Of a stretch of 64,000 nucleotides of DNA, positions 24,113-34,224 are shown piece after piece. Both the position numbers and the translations under genes were made by a program. The notes under the pieces were generated by a model that made no database searches, was not told the origin of the DNA, and saw only the letters and a list, made by a program, of their open reading frames with translations. The stretch is taken from assembly GCA_012838385.1 (NCBI GenBank), contig DUPL01000044.1, positions 19,642 through 83,641 of the forward strand. Reading direction: 5' to 3'. The DNA comes from Clostridiaceae bacterium (GTDB taxonomy: Bacteria; Bacillota; Clostridia; UBA1212; DUPL01). Each line of letters starts with the position of its first letter. The first letter of the stretch is position 1.

Positions 24113-26326
24113 ATGAGGATAAATGAATCGATCAAGGATAATCTCATACTTCTTGAAAAACTTACACTGGGGGAAAAGGTTTCGCTATTATCATCCGATA
24201 CCCCCTCCAAACTGAAGGGGGTTGCCAGACTTGGCGTGCCGTCCATATCCTTTACTACTCCAACCAAAGGATATTTAAGAGCTGGTCAGGGTGGATTTGC
24301 TAGTTTCGACAAACTGGATTTTACTTGTTTTCCCTCATTCAGCCTTGTCAGTTGCAGCTTTAACAGAGAGCTTCTTATTGAAATGGGTGAAGCTGTGGCA
24401 AAGGAATATCTTGCTAACGAGATTTCTACTTTTATTGTATCGTGTTCTGTTCTTGATTCTCCGTATTATGGAAGAGGATATGAATTGTTCGGGGAGGACC
24501 CTTATGTTGTCGGGGAACTGGTTTCCGCATTCGCTGTAGGACTTCAAACCTATGGAATAGGGGCAATTCTTTCCGACTTTGTCATTTATTCAGGAGAAAA
24601 GCAATATAAAAATATACATATAGATGATTTTTACTTGCACGAAAGATATCTAAAACCATTCAAAACAGTCATAACCAAAACACAACCGTTAGGAATAATG
24701 GTAAATTCTCAAGTTATTAATGATACACAACTATACACCAGTCCAATGTTGAAAATGTTAAATAATGAATATTCTTTTAATGGTATTGTTCTGAGCGAAT
24801 GGGGCGGTATTATGGATAGAATGGAATCTTTAAAGTCGGGAGTTCATATCGAGCTTCCTGGTTCCGGCTGCTTTGATGATGAAATCCTAGAGGCAGTTGA
24901 AGATGAAACATTGGATGTTCAAGTAATTGATTCATTGGTTTTGGATATCCTAAATTTTATAGACATTACCAAAAAGAACAGGGTTAACGGTTATCAGTAT
25001 GACAGAACATATAACCACAAACTGGCTGAGAAAGTTGCAGAAGAATCTATATGTCTGCTAAAGAATGAGGAAAACATACTGCCTCTTGATCCAAATGATA
25101 AAATTGCAGTGATTGGCAATGCCCAAATGCCAATGATACAGGTTGCAGGTTCTTCCTACGTGCCTGTAAGCATAATCGACGACCCGCTTTATTGCATGAG
25201 GGAGGTGTCTCCAAGCCTGACTGGCAGCAATATTCTACATTCAGAAGGCTATGACAAAACCACCGAGGAAATACGCAATGAGCTTGTTTATGAGGCGTTA
25301 AGAACTGTTATGGATGCAAAGGCGGCTGTAATGTTCCTGGGATTTGACAATTCTCAAGTCAGCGAATGCAGCGATTTTGAAAGTCTCGAATTGCCTGCAA
25401 ACCAGCTGGATTTAATAGATTCAATTCTTCGGTATAACAAGAATATTGTGGTTGTGTTGAATACTCCAATATGTATCAAAATGCCCTGGCTTGACAAGGT
25501 AAAAGCGGTTGTTGACGCAAAAGTTCCGGGAGAGGCTTTTGGGCCTGCTGTTGCAAACATATTGTTTGGCATAGTGAATCCTTCAGGAAAGTTGTCTTGT
25601 GCATATCCGGCACTGTTTCCTTTTGGACACGGTTTGTCTTACACAAGATTTGAGTACAGCGACATATATCTGGAATACGATGATGATGCGTATATGATTA
25701 GTTTTGTTCTTGAGAATACAGGGGAGGTGTCCGGCAAGGAGGTTGTATTTCTTTATGTTGAAACAAACAGACACAAAAAGCCGTATAAAAGACTTGTAGG
25801 ATTTTGCAAGCCTGGTCTTGCCCCAGGAGAGAAAAAGAAAGTTACTTTCAGGGTGGCAAGTGAGGAACTTTCTATTTACGATAGGGAGAGAAAATGTGAA
25901 ACATTATTCTCCGGAGACTACACTTTTCATATATGTGCATCCGAGCAGGATGTAAGATTAAGTATAACCACATATATTGAAGGGGAAAATCCAATAGAGA
26001 AGGATTTTCTGATTCCTGACAAAAGAGTTGAGTTTGAGGAAGTGGAAAAAAGGGATTTATACACACTTGATTCAACTCTAAAAGAGCTTATGGACTCGCC
26101 TGCAGGTAAAAGGCTGTATCACTGGTGTTACAAACGGGCAAAAAAGCGAATGGGACTTGATGCCGAGAATCCCGTTTTCGCTTTGAATCTGGATATGTTT
26201 CTCAATACTCCTTTGAGGAAGCTAGTGCTGTTTAGTGAAGGTAAACTCACATTTAAGAAAGCCCAAGGTTTGGTGGACATATGTAATGGAAAGCCTATCA
26301 GGGGAGTGTCCAAAGTACTGTTTTAA
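24113..26326 (+). CDS. Glycoside hydrolase family 3 protein with degenerate active site
   Basis: A 737-residue protein with the GH3 beta-glucosidase layout: N-terminal LTLGEKVSLL, YGRGYELFGEDPY, the C-terminal alpha/beta sandwich, GHGLSYTRFEYSD, and a fibronectin-III-like end (EVSGKEVVFLYVE). Key catalytic features are changed. The nucleophile motif SDW reads SEW (Glu229), the substrate-binding Lys-His pair before it is absent (region AILSDFVIYSGE), and the usual DGPxG after RLGVP reads TTPTKG. No signal peptide is seen, so it is probably cytoplasmic. It may be inactive or act on an unusual substrate. Its ATG directly follows the stop of the preceding gene. Confidence 0.85.
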   Translation: MRINESIKDNLILLEKLTLGEKVSLLSSDTPSKLKGVARLGVPSISFTTPTKGYLRAGQGGFASFDKLDFTCFPSFSLVSCSFNRELLIEMGEAVAKEYLANEISTFIVSCSVLDSPYYGRGYELFGEDPYVVGELVSAFAVGLQTYGIGAILSDFVIYSGEKQYKNIHIDDFYLHERYLKPFKTVITKTQPLGIMVNSQVINDTQLYTSPMLKMLNNEYSFNGIVLSEWGGIMDRMESLKSGVHIELPGSGCFDDEILEAVEDETLDVQVIDSLVLDILNFIDITKKNRVNGYQYDRTYNHKLAEKVAEESICLLKNEENILPLDPNDKIAVIGNAQMPMIQVAGSSYVPVSIIDDPLYCMREVSPSLTGSNILHSEGYDKTTEEIRNELVYEALRTVMDAKAAVMFLGFDNSQVSECSDFESLELPANQLDLIDSILRYNKNIVVVLNTPICIKMPWLDKVKAVVDAKVPGEAFGPAVANILFGIVNPSGKLSCAYPALFPFGHGLSYTRFEYSDIYLEYDDDAYMISFVLENTGEVSGKEVVFLYVETNRHKKPYKRLVGFCKPGLAPGEKKKVTFRVASEELSIYDRERKCETLFSGDYTFHICASEQDVRLSITTYIEGENPIEKDFLIPDKRVEFEEVEKRDLYTLDSTLKELMDSPAGKRLYHWCYKRAKKRMGLDAENPVFALNLDMFLNTPLRKLVLFSEGKLTFKKAQGLVDICNGKPIRGVSKVLF

Positions 26327-26335
26327 CAAATTAAA

Positions 26336-26365
26336 TTGCATATGGCAGTTATTGTATGATATAAT
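26336..26365 (+). promoter_or_regulatory. Promoter of pepF
   Basis: TTGCAT (26336-26341) and TATAAT (26360-26365) with an 18-base spacer and an extended -10 (TGATATAAT). Confidence 0.65.
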
Positions 26366-26402
26366 GCATTGAATTTAAGTATAAAACGTGTAGGAGGCAC
26401 TT

Positions 26403-28205
26403 ATGAATACTGATAAATTACTCGAGAGATCTGAGATTGATGACGGGTATAAATGGAGAGTTCAAGACATTTATGCCGATGATAATCTATGGGAAAAAGA
26501 TTTTGAAAAGGTTAAGAACGCAATTGACTTACTCGCTTCTTTTAAAGGAAAGATAAGTGAAAGTGGAGAGAGTTTGCTTGAATTTTTGAAAAAAACGGAT
26601 GAGGTTTCCCAACTGTTGGAGAAAATGATTGTTTATGCAATCATGCGTCGCGATGAAGATACAAGAGAAAGCTTTTATCAGAAGATGTATGATAGATGTG
26701 GCTCTTTGTTTACAGACATAAATGCTGCGTTGGCTTTCTTTGAGCCCGAGCTTTTGGCAATGGACAAAGAAAAAATTGACGCCTTTTTTGAAAACACTGA
26801 GGGATTGTCTCTGTACAGGTTTAAGATAGATGAAATAATGAGGAAAAAACCTCACATTTTGTCTGAAGCTGAAGAGAGAATAATGGCTCTTTCCGGCGAT
26901 GCAATAGATACTGCCGACAATGTGTTTTCCATGTTTAACAATGCCGACTTGAAGTTCCCTGAAGTCAAGGATGAAGACGGCAATATGAAGGAGCTTACAC
27001 AGGCCAGATACATTTCCTTCCTGATGTCTGAAAACAGGGAAGTCAGAAGGGGTGCATTTAAGGCATTGTATGAGACTTATGGCAAATGGAGAAACACTCT
27101 GGCTTCATGTCTTTCAGGGCAGGTCAAATCCAACAGATACGTTGCAAGAGCAAGGAATTACGACTCCTGTATTGAAATGTACTTGGATAATGATTTTGTA
27201 AAGACGGATGTATACAACAACCTGATTGAGACTGTTGAAAGCAATTTGGACAAGTATCAGGAGTATATGGAGTTAAAAAGGAAAGCCATGGGGCTTGATG
27301 AGATTCACATGTATGATATATATGCTCCTATTGTGAAGGTTCCTCAAAAGAAATACACCTTTGAAGAAGGAAAGGAAATCGTCATTGAAGCATTGAAACC
27401 CTTGGGAGAGGATTATCTTAAACTGGTAAAGAAAAGCTTTGACGAAGGCTGGATAGATGTTTATGAGAATGTGGGGAAGAGATCCGGTGCTTACTCAATA
27501 AGTTGTTATGGAGTGCATCCATATGTGCTTCTAAACTGGCAGGGCACTTTAAATGATGTGTTTACACTTGCTCACGAATTGGGACATGCAATGCATTCAT
27601 ATTTGAGCAACAAGAATCAGCCTTTCGTATACGCAAGATACAAAATCTTTGTTGCAGAAGTTGCCTCAACAGTCAATGAGAATCTCCTTATAGATTACCT
27701 TATGAACAATACTGATGACGAAAACATCAAGGCTTATCTCGTAAATCACTATCTGGAGGAGTTCAGGGGTACTGTATACAGACAGGTCATGTTTGCACAC
27801 TTTGAAAGGGACATGCACGCTCTTTACGAATCAGGACAAGCTTTGACACAGGAAACTCTGTGCAAGCTTTACTATGACCTCAACCTCAAATATTTTAGTC
27901 CTGCGGTGGTTGTGGACAAGGATATTGAGATGGAGTGGGCTCGTATTCCGCACTTCTATTCATCCTTCTATGTATACAAGTATTCCACAGGATTTTCAGC
28001 AGCGGTCGCTTTTGCCAAGAACATCCTGAGTGGAGATAAAACTCTTGCTGACAAATATTTGAATCTTCTTAAGAGTGGAGGCAATAATTATCCTATAGAG
28101 CAACTTAAACTTGCAGGTGTTGATTTGTCAAAACCTGATCCTATAGAAGACGCACTTAATGTATTTGGTGAAAATGTGAAAAAACTGAGTGCGTTAATTG
28201 TATAG
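26403..28205 (+). CDS. pepF: Oligoendopeptidase F
   Basis: A 600-residue cytoplasmic M3-family zinc metallopeptidase that degrades short peptides. The HExxH motif appears as HELGHAMHS (about residue 390), with the third ligand Glu in the following helix (VAEVASTVNE). The N-terminal oligopeptidase F domain and IEMEWARIPHFYSSFYVYKYSTGF near the C-terminus are typical, and the length is normal. AGGAGG lies 6 bases before the ATG. Confidence 0.96.
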   Translation: MNTDKLLERSEIDDGYKWRVQDIYADDNLWEKDFEKVKNAIDLLASFKGKISESGESLLEFLKKTDEVSQLLEKMIVYAIMRRDEDTRESFYQKMYDRCGSLFTDINAALAFFEPELLAMDKEKIDAFFENTEGLSLYRFKIDEIMRKKPHILSEAEERIMALSGDAIDTADNVFSMFNNADLKFPEVKDEDGNMKELTQARYISFLMSENREVRRGAFKALYETYGKWRNTLASCLSGQVKSNRYVARARNYDSCIEMYLDNDFVKTDVYNNLIETVESNLDKYQEYMELKRKAMGLDEIHMYDIYAPIVKVPQKKYTFEEGKEIVIEALKPLGEDYLKLVKKSFDEGWIDVYENVGKRSGAYSISCYGVHPYVLLNWQGTLNDVFTLAHELGHAMHSYLSNKNQPFVYARYKIFVAEVASTVNENLLIDYLMNNTDDENIKAYLVNHYLEEFRGTVYRQVMFAHFERDMHALYESGQALTQETLCKLYYDLNLKYFSPAVVVDKDIEMEWARIPHFYSSFYVYKYSTGFSAAVAFAKNILSGDKTLADKYLNLLKSGGNNYPIEQLKLAGVDLSKPDPIEDALNVFGENVKKLSALIV

Positions 28206-28221
28206 TTTCATAGGAGGAAAT

Positions 28222-30324
28222 ATGCAAAAAAAGTTTATTGCCGTATTGTTGATACTGTTAGTATTCGCCTTTCCTTTGTTTTCATTTGCCGCCAGCAAGG
28301 TCATTGTTTCGGCGGATTTCAACACAAAGGAGAATAAAGGCTTTGTTGAAGATGCTTATTTCAAAGATGAAGCCAAATACTATTGGAGTGAAAACGAGGG
28401 AAGGGATGGTAGCGGGTGTCTTGTTGTAGAGTGTACAACGGAGAATGATGCAAGATATGCATATACTGTAAAAGCCAAGAAAAACACCTACTACAGGATT
28501 TCTGCGTACATTAAAACCGAAAACGTTTCCTATAAGGATGAGAACGCAAAAGGCGCAAACCTTTCTATAAAGGATCTGTTTGATGTACATGGCAACATAT
28601 TTGGAACCCAGGATTGGACATATGTGGAGTTTTACGGTCTAACTGGTTCCTCCCAGACTTCATTTACTGTTTTTCTGCGCCTGGGCGGCTATGGGGGAAC
28701 CAATACCGGAAAGGCCTATTTTGATGACTTCAAGGTAGAGGAGCTGGATTCCCTGCCTGTGGGTGCGGAGGTAACAGCTCTTTACAAGGAGTCTTCTGCA
28801 AATAACGATTTTCCGCCCATGTACACGGACCCCATGAGGGTGGCTGGTTTGCTCACCTTTTTCAGCGCTATAGTTTTCATTATTTACTACAGATACGTAA
28901 CCCGGCATAAAGATGCGGTGCAGGAAGGGCTCTCCACACTGCAAAAAGTGGTGCTGCTGCTCTTCATTGGTCTTTTCTTGAGACTTATCCTCTCTATAAC
29001 TGCACCACAGTGCTCCATAGATGTAAATCTTTTTTCCTATTGGGCAACGAATGCTGCGAAACACAATTTTAACATATATAACCAGGTGGATGGAATAGAT
29101 TATCCTCCCGGGTATATGACAATCCTTATGCTGGTTGGAAAGATAATGAATCTTTTTAATGCTTATGGAACGCTTCTGGGTAGAATGCTTATAAAAATGC
29201 CTGCCATTTTATGTGATATTGCTATAGCGTACATTATATACAAGCTGGCTGTTAAGAAACTGAGCAGCAAATGGACCATTTTCTTGGTTTGTGCGTGGTT
29301 GTTCAATCCTGTTGTCCTTATTGACTCGGCAGCCTGGGGGCAGGTTGACTCAGTGCTGACATTGGCGATGGTGTTGTGCATTTATTACATTACACAGGAA
29401 AAGTATGCGACGGCAGGAGTATGGCTTGCGGTGGCTGTTATGTTGAAGCCTCAGGCACTGTTCATTTCCCCAATACTGTTTTACGCACTGGTAAAACATT
29501 TTACTGTTTCAAAAGAACCGATTGTAGACAAGTTGTTGCATTTTGTCAAAACGTTGTGTGCGTTTTTGGTGACTTTTCTTTTGATTGCTCTTCCTTACTG
29601 GGTAAACATGAAGTCAATATGGCTATATGAACTGTTTCTCGGAACAGCAGATCATTATGACTACATTACGGTAAACGCGCTTAACTACCACTTCCTTAAA
29701 GGAAACAATTGGGTTAGAGATAGCACTCCGTCTGTTTTTGGATGGTCACTGTTTGCCTGGGGCATGTTGGCAATTGTTGCTGCTTCCGTGATAACCTGGG
29801 TGGTGTACCAGATTAACAAGAAGGAAAAGTCTGTTCCATATCTTATGTCCGCAGTACTTATATACCTTGTGGTCAACTTCGGGCCTAGAATGCACGAAAG
29901 ATACTTTTTCCCGCTTATTGCGCTCATGTTGATTGCGTTGATATATATAAACAACAAATGGTTGCTTTATCTGTTTGCGGTTACCTCCGGAGTAAATTTC
30001 CTTATTGTGATGGAAATCATGACGGATCTGACAGTAGGAGGATCTGGTGGTAAATACAGACATTTCAACTGGCCACACGTGACAACGTTCAGAGGGACAT
30101 TGGCGTTTATTAACGTGACGTGTTCGGTATTGCTGCTTGTCTTTGCAGTCATGCATACCATGAAATTATTCAAAGGTGATAGTCATTTGTTGTGGAAAGA
30201 TAAAACGGAAGAGATGATTGTGCCTGTCAGTGGTGGATTTATTGATAGAATAAAAAATAAGATGGCACGATTCAAGAGAAGCGATATTCAAGAGTGGAGT
30301 GTGGACAATGAAAAGAAGAATTAG
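28222..30324 (+). CDS. GT-C family glycosyltransferase with N-terminal jelly-roll domain
   Basis: A 700-residue membrane protein. A cleavable-type signal peptide (1-25, ending FAAS) is followed by a carbohydrate-binding-like beta-sandwich (about 30-185: NTYYRISAYIKTENV, GKAYFDDFKVEEL). About ten or more transmembrane helices start near 215. Between them are GT-C landmarks: an acidic DVNLFSYW (about 274) and DYPPGYM (about 292), as in polyprenyl-phosphate-mannose-dependent transferases of the Alg/Pig-M type. The start is ATG 28222 with AGGAGGAA just upstream; it overlaps no catalytic part of pepF. Likely transfers a sugar from a lipid carrier outside the membrane. Acceptor unknown. Confidence 0.82.
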   Translation: MQKKFIAVLLILLVFAFPLFSFAASKVIVSADFNTKENKGFVEDAYFKDEAKYYWSENEGRDGSGCLVVECTTENDARYAYTVKAKKNTYYRISAYIKTENVSYKDENAKGANLSIKDLFDVHGNIFGTQDWTYVEFYGLTGSSQTSFTVFLRLGGYGGTNTGKAYFDDFKVEELDSLPVGAEVTALYKESSANNDFPPMYTDPMRVAGLLTFFSAIVFIIYYRYVTRHKDAVQEGLSTLQKVVLLLFIGLFLRLILSITAPQCSIDVNLFSYWATNAAKHNFNIYNQVDGIDYPPGYMTILMLVGKIMNLFNAYGTLLGRMLIKMPAILCDIAIAYIIYKLAVKKLSSKWTIFLVCAWLFNPVVLIDSAAWGQVDSVLTLAMVLCIYYITQEKYATAGVWLAVAVMLKPQALFISPILFYALVKHFTVSKEPIVDKLLHFVKTLCAFLVTFLLIALPYWVNMKSIWLYELFLGTADHYDYITVNALNYHFLKGNNWVRDSTPSVFGWSLFAWGMLAIVAASVITWVVYQINKKEKSVPYLMSAVLIYLVVNFGPRMHERYFFPLIALMLIALIYINNKWLLYLFAVTSGVNFLIVMEIMTDLTVGGSGGKYRHFNWPHVTTFRGTLAFINVTCSVLLLVFAVMHTMKLFKGDSHLLWKDKTEEMIVPVSGGFIDRIKNKMARFKRSDIQEWSVDNEKKN

Positions 30325-32794
30325 TCGGATTGTTACTTTTGTCGCAATTTGTTTGTTTGCAATCATATATCTTGCAGGATGTGCAAAAACTGTTAACCTT
30401 AAGCACACCGGTTTTGAAGAGGGCAGCAAGGACTCCATAAAGGGCTGGATTTTGTACGATTATCATGAACTGCATGGTGATCCTTTGAGAACCATATTTG
30501 ACATTGTTCCTGGTGGAGTTTCAGGCAACTGCCTCAAGATTGAGAGTAAAAACCTCAATGATGCCAGAGTGTATCAGGAGATCAAGGTAAAGAGAAATAC
30601 CACATACAAGATAACCGTATATGTCAAGACGGAGAATGTTGAGGAAGGAGCAGGTGTCAACATATCCGCCATTGATTGCGCCGATGTTCCAACAGAAAGT
30701 GTTTTTGGAACAAACTCTGAATGGCAGGAACTTACGGTTTATGCCAAAACAGGACCCAAGCAGAGGAGTTTGCAGCTCAGCCTTGGATTGGGCGGTTATG
30801 GGTCGGAGTCTTCTGGTGTAGCATACTTTGATAATGTTTCCGTTGAGGTTGCTAAAAAGGTTCCTCAAGGAGCAAGAGTGTTGAATGTGGAGCCGAGAAA
30901 GTCAAGTGATGATAAAGATGGCAAAACCAAACATGAAACATTAATGCAATTTTTGTTTATAACCGCACTGGCAAGCCTTTTGATTTACATTGTAGCATTG
31001 TGTCTCAAGAGCGATAAGGAGAATTTTACAAATAAAGAAGCTTTGTCGTATGAAATAACCAGACCGGGCAAGAGAGACTGGATTATTATTGGAGTTATGA
31101 CCTTGGTTTGTGCTTTGTTTTCATACTACAAACTGGGCGATATGAAAGCTGCGTCAAATTACTGGAAGGCAACAGAGGCCGGAGAGTATGTTATTGTAGA
31201 ATTTGATTCTGTCAAAAATGTCAGGAGAATTGCATATTCCTGCAACATACCTGCCACAGCTTCTTACAGGGTTTTGTATGAGGATGAGAATGGAGAGTTC
31301 AAACAGACATCGACATTGACTCAAAAGGCTTTCTTTGAGTGGGAGGTTTTCAAAACCAACTTTACAACAAAAAGAGTCAAGATAGAAGCAAGAAGCACAG
31401 GGCTTGGAATAAATGAGGTTGGCTTCTTTGAAACTGATGAAGATGGCAATCTTAAACAGATACCAGTCAAGGTGGTTGAGCAAAAGTATACGGAAGTTGA
31501 AGGCTATGGCAAGCCTGAGTATCTGTTTGACGAACAGGATACTGTACCTGTTGCAAGAACATACATGAATGGAACATATTTCGACGAAGTTTATTTCCCA
31601 AGAACCGCTTATGAGCATATTCATGGATTGAAGATTTACGAAACCACACATCCACCCATGGGCAAGAACTTTATTGCGCTAGGGATAAAGATTTTTGGCA
31701 TGAATCCTTTTGGATGGAGATTCATGGGAACGCTTGCAGGCGTGCTTTTAGTTCCAATTATGTATCTGTTTGCACTTAAACTGTTTAAAAAGAGATTCTA
31801 CGCATTTATTGCAGCTTTCCTTATGATGTTTGACTTCATGAGGCTGGCTCAGACAAGACTTGCGACAATAGACTCGTACTCGTGTTTGTTTGTACTACTA
31901 ATGTACTACTTTATGTACGACTACTTTGTCGTAAAATCCTACGATTTGACCTTTAGAAGGTCGTTAAGGCCGTTAATCTTCGCAGGTCTTGCCTTTGGTT
32001 TAGGAGCTGCAGCAAAGTGGACATCTCTCTATGCAGGTGCGGGACTTGCCCTACTGTTCTTCTTGGCAAAATATGCGGAGGCGGAGGACTATATAGCAAA
32101 GAGAACATCATCCCCGGATAATACAAAGACCTGGTGGTTAAAAAACAACTTCCTGCCAACATGCCTTGCCTGCGTTGTGCTGTTTGTAGTAATTCCTGGA
32201 ATAATATATGTTCTATCATACATCCCATATATTCCATCTAGTGGTGGAAAGGGACTTTGGGATATCGTGATTGACAACCAGAAACACATGTATAAATATC
32301 ATGCAAACCTGAATGCAAAACATAGCTTTGGTTCTCCATGGTGGTCATGGCCGATAATGGTGAGACCCATCTGGTATTTTATAAAAGATGGTTCATCGCC
32401 TATGAGAAGCACTATTGTTTCATTTGGCAACCCGGCCATCTGGTGGGTTGGCATAGTGGCAATTGGATATACTGCTTTTATGGCATGGAAGAAGAGGGAC
32501 AAATACATGATTCCTGTCATAGTGGGTTATGGTCTTCAGTACTTCCCGTGGATACTGGTAACCAGAGTTGCCTTCATTTATCACTACTTCACAGCAGTAC
32601 CTTTCATGATTCTTATGATTGTGTATGCAATCAAGAACCTGCTTGAAGATGGAATAATAAAGAAGTCTACTGTATGGTTGTATCTGGGAGTTGTACTTGT
32701 TTTGTTTGTCATGTATTACCCAGTACTAACAGGTCTTGAGGTCAAGAGAAGTTTTGTTGACATGTTGAAAATATTCTCAACCTGGGTATTTTAG
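30308..32794 (+). CDS. Protein O-mannosyltransferase-like (PMT/GT39) with lipobox, jelly-roll and discoidin-like domains
   Basis: An 828-residue membrane protein. The N-terminus looks like a lipoprotein signal (YLAGC, Cys25), followed by a beta-sandwich homologous to that of the preceding gene (about 26-195: NTTYKITVYVKTENV, GVAYFDNVSVEV). Two helices follow, then a discoidin-like extracytoplasmic domain (about 285-400: NYWKATEAGEYVIVEF, NVRRIAYS). The PMT core has THPPMGK (about 447-453), FGWRFMGTLAG and RLATIDSY, the family's conserved loop residues. ATG 30308 has GGAG 8 bases upstream and overlaps the previous gene by 17 bases. Likely glycosylates exported proteins using a polyprenyl-phosphate sugar. 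Confidence 0.85.
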   Translation: MKRRISRIVTFVAICLFAIIYLAGCAKTVNLKHTGFEEGSKDSIKGWILYDYHELHGDPLRTIFDIVPGGVSGNCLKIESKNLNDARVYQEIKVKRNTTYKITVYVKTENVEEGAGVNISAIDCADVPTESVFGTNSEWQELTVYAKTGPKQRSLQLSLGLGGYGSESSGVAYFDNVSVEVAKKVPQGARVLNVEPRKSSDDKDGKTKHETLMQFLFITALASLLIYIVALCLKSDKENFTNKEALSYEITRPGKRDWIIIGVMTLVCALFSYYKLGDMKAASNYWKATEAGEYVIVEFDSVKNVRRIAYSCNIPATASYRVLYEDENGEFKQTSTLTQKAFFEWEVFKTNFTTKRVKIEARSTGLGINEVGFFETDEDGNLKQIPVKVVEQKYTEVEGYGKPEYLFDEQDTVPVARTYMNGTYFDEVYFPRTAYEHIHGLKIYETTHPPMGKNFIALGIKIFGMNPFGWRFMGTLAGVLLVPIMYLFALKLFKKRFYAFIAAFLMMFDFMRLAQTRLATIDSYSCLFVLLMYYFMYDYFVVKSYDLTFRRSLRPLIFAGLAFGLGAAAKWTSLYAGAGLALLFFLAKYAEAEDYIAKRTSSPDNTKTWWLKNNFLPTCLACVVLFVVIPGIIYVLSYIPYIPSSGGKGLWDIVIDNQKHMYKYHANLNAKHSFGSPWWSWPIMVRPIWYFIKDGSSPMRSTIVSFGNPAIWWVGIVAIGYTAFMAWKKRDKYMIPVIVGYGLQYFPWILVTRVAFIYHYFTAVPFMILMIVYAIKNLLEDGIIKKSTVWLYLGVVLVLFVMYYPVLTGLEVKRSFVDMLKIFSTWVF

Positions 32795-32824
32795 ATAAAA
32801 AATATAAATGAAAGGGTTAGTTAA

Positions 32825-33790
32825 ATGGAAAAGATAGTTTGTTCAGTGGTTGTGCCTGTGTACAATGAAGAAGAAGTAATTAATGTAACATACAAACGGC
32901 TGAAGGACGTCATGGACGGTCTTGATATTACCTACGAAATTATATTTGTCAATGACGGCAGCCGTGATAGAACAAGAGAACTTGCAATGGAAATCTGTAA
33001 AAACGACAAGAATATCAAGTTTATAGATTTCTCAAGGAACTTTGGACACCAGACTGCAATAACTGCGGGAATGGACTATGCATCCGGCGATGCAGTGGTC
33101 GTTATTGATGCTGACCTTCAGGATCCGCCGGAAGTTATTCCTGAAATGCTGGAAAAATGGAGAGAAGGATATGATGTAGTTTACGGACAGAGAGTTAAGA
33201 GGCAAGGGGAAACCTTTTTCAAGAAGGTTACAGCAAAGATTTTCTACCGCACATTAAACAGGTTGACGGATGTGGAAATACCAGTTGATACAGGCGACTT
33301 TAGACTTATTGATAGAAAGGTATGCGATGCACTTAAAAAAGTGGATGAAAAGAACAGGTACATCAGGGGAATTATCAGCTGGTTGGGCTTCAAGAGCATA
33401 GCTGTGCCATTTGTTAGAGAGAAAAGGTTTGCAGGAACAACCAAGTATCCACTCAAGAAAATGCTCAAGTTTGCAAGCGATGCAATAATATCCTTTTCTC
33501 ACAAGCCCTTGAAACTAGCAACATATTTTGGATTCTTTTTATCCTTTGCAAGCTTTGCATACCTGATAGTCACGATAATTTTGAAAGTATTCAGTATTAT
33601 CCAGACCGTACCGGGTTGGGCATCAATAGTTGCCATAAATCTGTTCTTCAACGGTATAATCCTGTTAATTCTAGGAATCATTGGAGAGTATATTGGCAGG
33701 ATTTACGATGAGGCAAAAAACAGGCCGCTTTATGTTATACGCGAACTAGTCAATTTTGACGAATCTAAAACCATAAACGGAGAAAGATAA
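32825..33790 (+). CDS. Polyprenyl-phosphate glycosyltransferase (GT2, DPM1/GtrB-like)
   Basis: A 321-residue GT2 enzyme that loads a sugar from a nucleotide donor onto a polyprenyl phosphate at the inner face of the membrane. VVVPVYNEEE, FVNDGSRDRT and the metal motif DADLQDPPE (about 95) are diagnostic. Two C-terminal helices (about 236-259 and 271-293) are as in GtrB. It follows the two GT-C genes by 30 bases, so it probably makes the lipid-linked donor they use. Confidence 0.93.
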   Translation: MEKIVCSVVVPVYNEEEVINVTYKRLKDVMDGLDITYEIIFVNDGSRDRTRELAMEICKNDKNIKFIDFSRNFGHQTAITAGMDYASGDAVVVIDADLQDPPEVIPEMLEKWREGYDVVYGQRVKRQGETFFKKVTAKIFYRTLNRLTDVEIPVDTGDFRLIDRKVCDALKKVDEKNRYIRGIISWLGFKSIAVPFVREKRFAGTTKYPLKKMLKFASDAIISFSHKPLKLATYFGFFLSFASFAYLIVTIILKVFSIIQTVPGWASIVAINLFFNGIILLILGIIGEYIGRIYDEAKNRPLYVIRELVNFDESKTINGER

Positions 33791-33809
33791 TTACCTTCAA
33801 AAATTTCTT

Positions 33810-33842
33810 AAAAGGTTCCTTTCATAAAAAGGAACCTTTTTT
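33810..33842 (+). terminator. Terminator of the glycosyltransferase cluster
   Basis: AAAAGGTTCCTTT and AAAGGAACCTTTT form a long stem around a short loop (CATA), followed by TT; it lies 20 bases after the stop codon. Confidence 0.85.
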
Positions 33843-33957
33843 CGTTTGCTTGCTGGCTTTGTATGTATCTTTGTTTACTCGGACCAATTATTTGCAAGAA
33901 TATGTTTTTTTCTATCGGGAAGAATAAGGATGTCAAATTCATAAAGGAGAAGGCATT

Positions 33958-34224
33958 ATGGAACTAAACAGTATAAATTACAAAGGGAAAAATTTCAGAT
34001 TGGTTAGTGATGTCAAATCTGATGATGGCGATACATCAATGTACAAGGCAAAAGCTGTTGATGACACAGGCAATGCCTATGAAATCTATTGGGAAACTAC
34101 TGATGAATGGGAAGATGCTCTTTTGGACGGACTGGTTGAGCCTGAATATGATTTTAGTCAGGCTTGCGACTGGCAAAACCCTTTAATGGTAAAGAGGATT
34201 CAACAAGAAAAATATATTCAATAG
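33958..34224 (+). CDS. Small acidic protein of unknown function
   Basis: An 88-residue soluble protein with no recognised domain. Alternating beta patterns (KNFRLVSDVKS, MYKAKAVDD, AYEIYWETTDEW) suggest a small beta-rich fold, followed by an acidic helix and a basic tail (MVKRIQQEK). AAAGGAGAAGG precedes the ATG and a strong terminator follows, so it is very likely a real single-gene transcript. No promoter is evident in the 115 bases after the upstream terminator. Confidence 0.65.
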   Translation: MELNSINYKGKNFRLVSDVKSDDGDTSMYKAKAVDDTGNAYEIYWETTDEWEDALLDGLVEPEYDFSQACDWQNPLMVKRIQQEKYIQ

